Origin: Perkinsus olseni
Lineage: Eukaryota > Perkinsozoa > Perkinsida
NCBI GenBank assembly: GCA_013115125.1
Contig: JABANN010000101.1
Location: forward strand, 1 to 64,000
Length of the DNA: 64,000 nucleotides
Reading direction: 5' to 3'
Under the pieces are notes generated by a model, which worked only from the letters and a program-made list of their open reading frames with translations, searched no databases and had not been told where the DNA came from. A program made the translations under genes and the position numbers. Shown here in pieces: positions 55,848 through 64,000 of this stretch (positions are counted from its first letter, which is position 1; every line of letters begins with the position of its first letter).

Positions 55848-57587
55848 ATGCAGTCCCTCGACGACAGCACTTCAGCTACGACGCCAACGCTTGTACGGCA
55901 ATCACCTTCTAGAGAGGGAGACAGAAGGAGCCCTAAGAGAGTCGATGATGATGAATTCAATACAACAATGGAGATAGAGGTCGAACCGGTACTATAGGGG
56001 CTTACGGCCGTATGTTTCCGACTTCGGGTAACGCAGCTGGATCAATCTCACCTTCTTTTTAGCTCTCACCGGGCTCATTCCCTCTGAGCCACTCGAGGTC
56101 CCCAGCACCGCCGTCGTCCGATCTGGTGACCCCACTCAATAGAAGCAGAACCAATTCCAAGATGTCACCCACTGGCCGTACCACTGCTGCAGGAGGCGTC
56201 GGGTCGTTGTACGGTGGTAGTCCTAATACTAGTGCAGGGTGGCCCTCCCCTCTCCCACTTCGTAGTATCTCTTTCGGTGGTGCTGGGGATATCATTAATC
56301 AGCAAGGAGCCCTACCTCATTCTGGGACCGGTAAAAGGTCCAATTCTAGGTCGGGGTTCCGTATATTCTGTCGTGTCGATTGCCGCGCGTCACCCCACAG
56401 ACCGATCCCTTCTAGAGAGGCTGTTTGTAATTACTTCAGCCGTTTCGGTGCCATATTGGATTGCTATCTACCGGAGTCTGCAACGAATGTGGCATACGTA
56501 TGCTTTGAAGACAGCCATTCTCTCGAGGACGTTATGGCCCAGGAGCAACCCCATGTTGTGGAGGGGACCCAATTGACTGTGACCAGGGCGCAGCCTCGTC
56601 CGGACTACTCTGTCAATACTGATAGGATTTTCGTAAAACACGTACCGGACAACGCAACCAGAATGGACCTGCGCACCTACTTTAATAGCTTCGGCGAAGT
56701 CACTGACGTCTACATCCCGAAGGATAAGGCCACTGGTGCCCAGCGTCGCTTCGCCTTCGTCACTTTCCGCGATGTTCGTTCGGCCAGAGCAGCACTGGGG
56801 GCTGGTAGGCATGTTCTGCAAGATCAGGAGGTCCAGGTCATGCCCGCCGAGGCTCGGCCACAATCGACAACATCAACGACTGCGACGCCGACAATGGTTG
56901 GTCACAACTCACCAACTTCCCGTCCGTCGCCTGGTATGGAACCACGTAACCGAACTGTTAGAAGCCAAACTGATTCGATCCTACTTCCATCTTCTATAAA
57001 CAGCAACGGCGCAAGGCTATCGACGCCGTTGGTCCCTTACTTGCCTCCCCCTGATTCGGATCGGTTCAACTCCCTCGATGAAGGCGGCCTCGACCCTATA
57101 CAGAGATGGGGACTATCGGACTCGGCGGGGGTAGAAGAGATCACCAGAAATGGTCACAAGCACGACGTATGCGATGAAGTTGATGCTCACATGGCGGCCT
57201 TGGCCTCCTCGGTGAGCAACCTGCTGGACAGCAGCCCAAGTAGCGTTGGAGACGGCAGCAGTAGAGGCAACACTAGCCCTGAGAATGTCTTGAAGGAATG
57301 TCTCAAAAAGGCAGCTGATGGAGAAGATCGGGTGAGAAACCGCTGTCGGAAGTATCTTCGTCGCCTTGTGCGTTGTGTGTCACCACTGCACTTGTAGCAC
57401 TTAGTAGAATGCTTGACAGTCTTATGTTCTCCCTCAGGCCACGCGACGCTCTCTGGAGTCGCCATTCGCCAATGTCATGTCGCCGTTGTTGAGCTACGAG
57501 GAATTCGTACCTGCCAGACTACCGCCAGCTGTTATCCGTGATGATCGCCGAACCCCTCCCGTGTCGAGATCGTCATTCGTCCTCTAG
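55848..57587 (+). CDS. RNA-binding protein with two RRM domains
   Basis: Three exons are supported: a first exon from MQSLDDSTSATTPTLVRQSP to about 55979, a long second exon from about 56063 to 57328, and a last exon from about 57439 (ATRRSLESPFANVMSPLLSY ... SRSSFVL). The N-terminus is Ser/Pro/Arg-rich and disordered. RRM1: GFRIFCRVDCRASPHRPIPS ... AVCNYFSRFGAILDCYLPES ... NVAYVCFEDSHSLEDVM. RRM2: TDRIFVKHVPDNATRMDLRT (RNP2 IFVKHV), YFNSFGEVTDVYIPKDKATG, RRFAFVTFRDVRSARAALGA (RNP1 RRFAFVTF). Two closely spaced RRMs with a G-E-V-T-D-V-Y-I-P strand resemble hnRNP/TDP-43-type proteins. The C-terminal tail is low complexity with Ser clusters. A role in mRNA processing or stability is inferred. 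Confidence 0.9.
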
Positions 57588-59098
57588 GAGGCAGGGCCGA
57601 GACATGGCAGCCCTTGATTGTCGTCGATTACTGTTAGACTGTTTCATGATAATGTTGGGAAGGGTATAATAACGATAATAATAGTAGTACTAGCAAGTAT
57701 GACGGCTACTGAATAGTAGAAATCTGATGTCATCATTTGTCTGTCGTCGTCGTTGCTAAGTAACTTCATTGCTACTACCGTTTGAATGTTATCCAACTGA
57801 TAGTCATCTCCTTCATCCTACTAGTAATACTATCCTACTTGTCGCTGGGCAGCTTGTCTTGTCGACTACCTCGCCGTGGTACAGTAGGGTGTTGCAGGAT
57901 TTTTTCGTCACCTAGATTGACCATTGATGATACCCAGGCTTGCTGTCGTTTGAGATAGCAAGCCTCACTGATGTCTCACTGTCATTGCTGCCAGTCACAC
58001 TGTTCTCATAAACATAATATCATTTTCGTTTTAGACTCGGCAGCAGCGTTGGTCTAGAATCGTCCGTTATCCTCAAACTCTCTGTTCGGTGGCTGCTTGT
58101 ATGAGTACCAACCTTTCTTGTTATGGGTTGGTTCACGTCATCAGTCGCTTACTAAAGCTGCTATTGTCACTGCCGCTGCTGAGCCCTCGCCCTGAGACCA
58201 TTGGTCCCGAGTCTGGGACCATGTATACGAACTCAGTCGGCCGGGATTTACCGAAGGCTCTTGCTGCTTGTAGTCGTCATTGCTGTGATGAGGTCGCACT
58301 CGGTTGTTGTAGCGTGATCATCATCAAAACGCTGAAGAAGGCACTGACTAGCCGATGACGTTGAGAGTTTGCGAATTCTTCCGAACTGATGAGGCTTACC
58401 ACCAACGGTCGTCGTCGCCATAAATTCATTCTCATTATCAAGTGTATGCCGTCTTGGCATCTCTCTCCACCATCTCCGTCCGCCATAAAGGATGATGTAA
58501 TATATGGTGTTGATGATATACTCTGTCGGCTGTACTTCGGTGTCCTTTCACGGTGTTGTGGCCCTGAACGGGTCATGTATGGTATCCGTGATTCCGTGAG
58601 GCAATTGATAGTAGAATTTTATGTAGTAATTTCAAGCGGTAGAAAGAGCTATCTTAATAATTCTGTTGTACCATCCTTCGTATGCTGCTGCGATTCGGAC
58701 TGAATCCTTCACACTTGTTAGACTATCTCATCGTCTCCTTTTGTGTAGAAGTGCCTGTAGTCAGTGGCAGTCAAAGACAATACGACGGAGTAGTACAAGT
58801 GAACCATTTCCCGCATAATCTCATCTTACTATGCGTCATTATCTTCATCATCTGTTTTGGTACTGCCACATCGGTTTCACCCCATCAGCATTGCGTTAAA
58901 CAGTACAAGGGCGTGGGAGTTCCTCGAGAGATCGGGAAGGTGCATGAGACCTCATCGTCAAGGGATGCTTCTGATATTCTCTCGGGCGAGTAGTTCACCT
59001 GAGCTCCCACGAGTGAATTCTCTTCAAGCTTGCGACGATGCCCGTTGACGAGGGTGTGATTTCAGTCGTAGGTGCTTGAGTCTCACTGCTAGTCGACA
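57588..59098. other. Intergenic stretch, about 1.5 kb
   Basis: Largest gene-free stretch of the window. It is relatively AT-rich, with many short TAG/TAC/CAT trinucleotide runs. The small open frames (such as 58089-58358) have no recognisable domain. No RNA gene was seen. Confidence 0.55.
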
Positions 59099-60010
59099 AT
59101 GCCAGTAGACCCAGAGTTCCTTCTTGGGCATGCAGCCGTCGAAAGACGTCGTGCGAGGAAGAGACGGTCCTATCGACGTCTCGCTTGGCGCTGCAGCTGC
59201 CTGGTTTTGGTGGCTCTAGCGGTTGTCTGTATTGGTGGCTTGGGTGCTGCAGTCACACAAGCACTACATGCCCACTATGTTGAGCTGGTGGACAAGAGGA
59301 ATGTCACTGCTTCTACCATACAGTACACGATAGACTACCCTTCCCAGGACAATATTCATCCAGGTCAGTGGATCAAGTACGAGGCGCCCTCTGAGCGAAC
59401 TCGAAACTATTCACCAGTTGCTACTGATGATGGGCAGGCAACTATGCTGGCTGTCAAGGTGCTCAGCGGTGTGTCACTGGAAATGGCTCAGGATGTTTGG
59501 CCTGGTTCCTTGATGCACATCTATGGTCCTCTGCCTCCTCTCCCTGCCATCCTCCGCAGCTTGGATACATCCGCCGCCAGAGTCGGCTTCTTCTGTTTTG
59601 GTGGTGCTATTACTGCCTGTGTGGACCCCATCAGGGCCCTTCTGAACCACGGCGCTGAGGTCCGTCTGCTATACTTCAACAAGGGACCCGAGCAAGTCTT
59701 ATTCCGGCGCCAACTTGATGGTTTGAAGGCCCTCTATCCAGAGAAGTATCGAGTCCACTACGTATACACCCGCCCTGGCGAGAAGGCTGACAGCCCTGGG
59801 GAGTGGACGGGTCGCTTAAACTCCGACATGGTCGCTGATATCTTCAGTGACTGGTACGACTTCCCTGCGCGTTTCGAGTCTGCAGGTAGTGCGAGCGCTA
59901 AGAGCCTCGCACGACAGCTTGTGTCTTCCGCCAATCACACAGGCCATTGGAAGGACAGAGTATATGATATGCCTTTGGGGGAATGGCTCGGGGAGACACT
60001 ATGGGAATGA
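59099..60010 (+). CDS. Membrane-anchored cytochrome-b5-reductase-like flavoprotein
   Basis: Single exon, 303 residues. A basic cytosolic start (ERRRARKRRSYRRLAWR) precedes one membrane anchor (CLVLVALAVVCIGGLGAAV, about 35-54). The FAD barrel is represented by HPGQWIKYEAPS and RNYSPVAT, the R-x-Y-S/T pair that holds the flavin, and by IYGPLPPL. The NAD-binding half has FFCFGGAITACVDPIRALLN, EVRLLYFNKGPEQVLFRRQL and YRVHYVYTRPG ... WTGRL, the pattern of ferredoxin-reductase/CYB5R enzymes (G-G-x-I-T, L-Y-x-N-K, W-x-G). The usual C-terminal C-G-P-P pyridine-nucleotide motif is missing; the region instead reads SAGSASAKSLARQLVSS. The protein may therefore be a non-canonical reductase or inactive. 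The membrane system is unknown. Confidence 0.8.
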   Translation: MPVDPEFLLGHAAVERRRARKRRSYRRLAWRCSCLVLVALAVVCIGGLGAAVTQALHAHYVELVDKRNVTASTIQYTIDYPSQDNIHPGQWIKYEAPSERTRNYSPVATDDGQATMLAVKVLSGVSLEMAQDVWPGSLMHIYGPLPPLPAILRSLDTSAARVGFFCFGGAITACVDPIRALLNHGAEVRLLYFNKGPEQVLFRRQLDGLKALYPEKYRVHYVYTRPGEKADSPGEWTGRLNSDMVADIFSDWYDFPARFESAGSASAKSLARQLVSSANHTGHWKDRVYDMPLGEWLGETLWE

Positions 60011-60211
60011 CGCTATCAGTGATTCTATGCTACTCAATGATGGTTTTGCGTTATGGGACTAGTTCACATTCACCCGAATAGGTGGGCATTGCCGGTTGTT
60101 GTTTCGTGAGTTCAGTGTGCACTAGGCCGTAACTCAGAGACTTCCATCTACTTGAAAAAATCGAATCCACTAACATGTCAAAAACAGCCGTTGAACTGAA
60201 AGCGGGGGCCG

Positions 60212-61678
60212 TCACTCGATGGTCAGAATGTGATCGGCCGCAGTTAGTCTAGGCCAGGTGGTTACTGCGGTCTCCATGACTTTGCGGACCTTGGTGATCG
60301 CCTGAAACAAAGGCGGAGTTTCGTCAAGTTATCGGATTCACACACTCACCTTGGCGATGTCGTCCGACGTTATGTGACGGTGAGTTACCGCCCTTATCGC
60401 GGCTCCACGTTCAATACAAATCATCTTTACGGAGACATCATCACCGCTGGCGAGAGCTTCCACCAACTTGGCACATGTCACTCTATCTCCAACCTGCGGA
60501 TCATCATTCACAGAGATGATTCGCTTCGACAAGGGCCCACCTTCTTATGAATCCCCCACCTAACCATGTTAGAATCCACGGCCTCAACGTTACAGGCAAC
60601 ACCATCGATGCTGGCAAGGCCTTCCGCCAGCATCCTAGCGTGGTCGTGGTCCTCTGCCAATCTATCGACCATCTTATTGATGGCGATTCGTCCACAACAA
60701 GCCACCACCCCGACCTGTCTCATATTCCCTCCGAGTACCTGACAGTCTGGCGTCTTCTGGAACGTCGATCACAGCTGGATGACCTTGCGGAAACGATGGG
60801 CCAGAACCGCATCCGCCTCTGTTCGAGTGAGGAGCAGCGCCCCCAGTGGCGCCGAAAGGCCTTTAGATAAGCACAATGTAACCGAGTCGGCCTGCTCGGT
60901 CAACTCCTTAACAGAAATGCCTGAGTGAGCAAGTCCCGGGAGGCAATGGGGAGCCCACCTTCGAGTACCGAGTCTCACGGCAGCATTGAAGATTCGCGAC
61001 CCGTCTATGTGTAACTTGACGTCATATCTCTTGCAGAGAGCCCCCAGAGACTCCAAGTAGTCCTTCCCGAGAACCTAAAACGCACTGCTCGGATCGCCTC
61101 GGGAGACGCCCAAAGGTTTTACCCTGCCACCACACATGTTGTGTGTGTTTTCCACACAAACAGCCCTGGTGATCGGGTAGTGCGGCTCAAAGGGACGGAT
61201 GGCAAACTCGACGTCCTCCAGACGTAAAGTGCCGTCAGGCTGGTTAGGGACCGTTCTACAGTGAGCCCCGGCTATGGTCGAGTACCCACCCTGTTCGTAT
61301 CTGCTCACAGCGGCGATCACCTCACCTACTGCTGCTGCTGCGACTCACATGTGCATGTGGGCCTTGTCCCCGAGTATGATCTCGCTGCCCCTCTTCTCAC
61401 AATGGACCAGCATCGCCACCAAGTTGGACATGGTGGCCGTCGGCAGATACAATGCCGAGCGGAAACCGAACTTCTCAGCGGCCTCCTGTTGGAACGCATT
61501 CACCGTGGGGTCGAGGCCCCACACGTCGTCACCTGGCAGCAGCAGCAGCCGAACGCTTCTCCAGTACCGGACGGGAGCCTAGCTTACCACATTCCGCGTC
61601 TGCCATGGCACGCCTCATCTCGCTCGTTGGCTGAGTGAAGGTGTCGCTGCGTAACTCCACTGTAGGGGTATTAGACAT
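60212..61678 (-). CDS. GLY1: Low-specificity L-threonine aldolase (PLP enzyme)
   Basis: Cleaves L-threonine or allo-threonine to glycine and acetaldehyde. The start MSNTPTVELRSDTFTQPTSE carries the family's early R-S-D-T-x-T-x-P motif. Exon blocks: VWGLDPTVNAFQQEAAEKFG, ALYLPTATMSNLVAMLVHCE, EIILGDKAHMHM (PLP-stacking region), YEQGGYSTIAGAHCRTVPNQ, CVENTHNMCGGRVKPL (E-N-T-H-x-x-x-G-G), YDVKLHIDGSRIFNAAVRLG (Asp binding the pyridine N), DSVTLCLSKGLSAPLGALLL (Schiff-base Lys in S-K-G-L), LGGNMRQVGVVACCGRIAIN, and the end WPRLTAADHILTIE. About seven short-intron exons give a near-normal length. All catalytic residues expected for the family are visible. The upstream in-frame Met at 61762 would add 28 residues of unclear value. 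Confidence 0.93.
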
Positions 61679-62815
61679 TCCGAAACAAGAGCCTGGCAGC
61701 TCTAGAACCGTGACTGGAGCGTGCCCACTGGAGATGAGGCTACACGAAAAGGGAGCACACATACAGAGAATTGTGGTTCATCTCGACCATGCAGGCCTAT
61801 CGGTTGCTACCAGGTGAAACGGCTAAGGGATGCGCAATGATACTCACGAATCCCTCTGTAGCGTGGTTGCTGGTATGCTGGTTGTACCTGCAATCTGGTG
61901 GAGTCTCCCGTGTATTTCCACTCGTGACGACAAAGGTACGATCGAACGATGACTCCTGAATGTGGATTCATTGGGTAACTCCGGCCCGCGAACACCAGGA
62001 TGGCAACTGAGGTTTCAAAGGGCTGCTACTTAACAATTCTTAGTCTACCTAAAGCCGACTCTTCGAAGCGCAGCTGATTCCGATGAGCGGGAAGTTCCCG
62101 CCGGGATCGCGGCCGAGAGGACGCTGCGCAGGCGTCCCTTGCGCATGTCTACGGCGTCACCTAATGATTGGACGAACGGAAGTGCGGCTGCTGTTGCACA
62201 GCCCAAACTCCATAGGGAGGGTTCCTCCAAGGAAGCCTTTCTACGGGATGTAGAGCGCAAGGAACTTCCTTCACTGGAACTCAATCTGTAATTATCATAG
62301 TGCTCCGCTGGCAGGAATGGACATAGCGGACTGAGCTACGCACAGGCGCAACGCATGTGCGTGGATCAGTCCTCAGCTACGGAATCACTCCCGAACCATC
62401 AAGTTGGGATTAGGACTGATGCCCTCGGGTTAGCACATACCGCACCGCAGGAGAGCGAAAAAGACGGAGAAATATCTGAGAAACTCCTGAGATCGGGGAA
62501 TGCTGTGAAACAACAGCGTCATGGTAAGAGGAGACATGCAGACGGAAGTGCCATGGTCACCATGGCATGGTGACACCGTCAGCGAGTGCGTTTCGACCAT
62601 CGTTCATGATGAACGGTTCATCCATTGTTAACCTCAACACTCAGCGCAACAATAGCTGTTCTGCATTCGCATCACCGAATGGCTACGACGGACACCAAGC
62701 AGGCGGTCCTGCAGTCATGCGGTCATGCATACAGGTCGAGGGCATCTTCTCCTGGAGCAGCGAGCACCCTAGCAGGAAGGGAGTGAAAAGGGGCGACGTT
62801 ATTGCAAGGAGCTGC
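61679..62815. other. Intergenic stretch, about 1.1 kb
   Basis: No gene was recognised. An open frame on the minus strand (62045-62284) is Ser/Arg-rich without an ATG at its head. It could be an exon but has no family match by eye. Confidence 0.5.
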
Positions 62816-64000
62816 TCACTCGGCCATGAAGGCATCAGGATCCACGGCACTAGGTCTAATCTTCTTCTGCTGTTCCTTCTGATAGTAGTACGCTGCTCCA
62901 GCAAAGAGGAAGAACACCAGCACCGCCCCGAGGATGAGCTGGGAGAAAGTAGGTATCGTCGCCGCTGCTGCTGTTAGTGGGAACTCACCATGACTGGTGA
63001 CTTCTTCTCGACGACCATGTTTCGGACACCGTCCATGGCCGCATCGGGCCCGCTGTCCTGTTCCGGGATAACCGGATCGCCACTGAAGTCTATGATAGCC
63101 TCCCGCTCGAGTATCCTACAGAACGGGAAACAACCTCACAGATGAAAGGACATTCGAAGTGGCACTCACCTGTCCGCGTCAGTGACCTTAGTCTCGCAAC
63201 GGGCTCCCTGGTACCCCGGGGCGCAGAGGCAATCACACGTCGAGGTCATCAGAGTGCCGCCATTGAGACAGTCTGCGTCTTTCAGTCTAAGACATCATCA
63301 CAATACCCCGGCCACAGTCCTCGCAAGAGGGTAGCTCCTACAAGCAGCAGCTGCCCATCTGGCAGGCTTCCTGCATTTCATCGCCGCCTCCAGCGGGGCA
63401 CTGCTTCCCCCCGTTACGAGGCATGGTTGATATACTGAAGTATCGTCGCCTCTGGCAATCCGATTGGCACTTGCTCCATGGGCCCCACTCGCCCTGATGC
63501 GTGATCGCTGCGGATAGATTCTCACGGGGGTAGGTAGACTTACGACGCAGTCGATGCTCCCTGAGGACAATTCGCACGCGGGTTCCCCTGCAGCTCGATT
63601 GACGTCCGACCAAGTCCCGGCTCGACACGAACAGAAGCCTGTCCGACGGTCACACTGACCCGCTGGGCAGCCTGAGTTGGCGAGTGACGGCCACGATCTG
63701 GGTGCGGAGGGCGCACCTTCACAGGGGTCCCGAGTGCAGTACACCCCATTGAGTGGGCCATTGTCTGGTCCTTCATTAGTCCAGCCATTGACGCAACGAC
63801 AACCGTCGCCCACGCAGTTCCCATGCCCGTTACACCGACTCTGAAGTGAGAAGGAATGGCAGGTCCGATTGGGGCGAAGGAATGCCGCGCTGACCTCAGA
63901 GCAATCGGTCTTCTCGAGCTCACAGTTGTCGCCAGAGAAGATGCCCTCGCAGACGCAGGAACCAGTAGCTGGATCGCAGGTCCCTCGACCGTTGCAGTCC
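62816..64000 (-). CDS. EGF/thrombospondin-type transmembrane protein, 5' end beyond window
   Basis: The 3' part of a type I membrane protein. From the window edge: EGF-like modules (CNGRGTCDPATGSCVCEGIF, RCNGHGNCVGDGCRCVNGWT, GCPAGQCDRRTGFCSCRAGT); a thrombospondin type 1 repeat about 63345-63510 (WGPWSKCQSDCQRRRYF ... NGGKQCPA ... EACQMGSC) with the W-x-x-W core and Cys spacing; another EGF module (LNGGTLMTSTCDCLCAPGYQ, about 63200-63280); an acidic spacer (FSGDPVIPEQDSGPD); one membrane helix (LILGAVLVFFLFAGAAYYYQ, about 62870-62930); and a short cytosolic tail KEQQKKIRPSAVDPDAFMAE. TSP1/EGF surface proteins with short tails act in adhesion in apicomplexans and relatives. The tail lacks an obvious sorting motif apart from its acidic end. 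Introns are short. Confidence 0.85.

Overview
The window is nuclear DNA of a eukaryotic microbe, most likely an alveolate of the Perkinsus type. The organism call is inference. It rests on protein-coding genes on both strands cut by many very short GT-AG introns (about 35-75 nt where I could place both ends), short spacers, roughly balanced base composition, and a gene set of paired P4-ATPases, polycystin channel, PP2A, nucleotide-sugar transporter, Cys-rich secreted proteins with CWC motifs and truncated haemoglobins. No rRNA, tRNA or CRISPR array was recognised.

Layout. 0.3-11.7 kb, plus strand: an unrecognised helical/coiled-coil protein, a nucleotide-sugar transporter (7 exons resolved to the base), two secreted lineage-specific proteins, a PPPDE peptidase fused to an FHA domain, and an endonuclease/exonuclease/phosphatase-family hydrolase. 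12.1-29.5 kb, minus strand: a polycystin-2-like channel, a CCHC zinc-knuckle protein, the PP2A catalytic subunit, and two tandem P4-ATPase lipid flippases with patches of near-identical DNA. 29.9-39.2 kb, plus strand: a small charged CDV3-like protein, a 1261-residue intronless secreted protein with WD40-like and Cys-rich CWC parts, mitochondrial enoyl-CoA hydratase (with a MULE-like transposase remnant in its 1.3 kb last intron) and the branched-chain 2-oxoacid dehydrogenase E1 beta subunit. 39.6-54.8 kb, minus strand: two tandem giant haemoglobin genes, an F-box/Yippee fusion and a DNAJB-type chaperone. 55.8-60.0 kb, plus strand: a two-RRM RNA-binding protein and a membrane-anchored cytochrome-b5-reductase-like protein. 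60.2-64.0 kb, minus strand: L-threonine aldolase and the 3' part of an EGF/thrombospondin transmembrane protein that runs off the window.

The most striking content is the globin pair at 39.6-50.9 kb. Each gene encodes a coiled-coil N-terminus followed by eight truncated-haemoglobin domains. Domains alternate between two kinds: odd domains have Met at the E11 position and a P-x-H-Y-x-x-N-I-T proximal motif; even domains have Gln at E11 and a G-R-D-L-x-E-I-H motif. This suggests a two-domain unit duplicated four times and then the whole gene duplicated. All 16 domains keep the proximal His; two domains of the downstream copy have lost the B10 Tyr. ECH and the BCKDH E1 beta subunit stand next to each other and both act in branched-chain amino-acid breakdown; otherwise neighbours show no obvious shared pathway.
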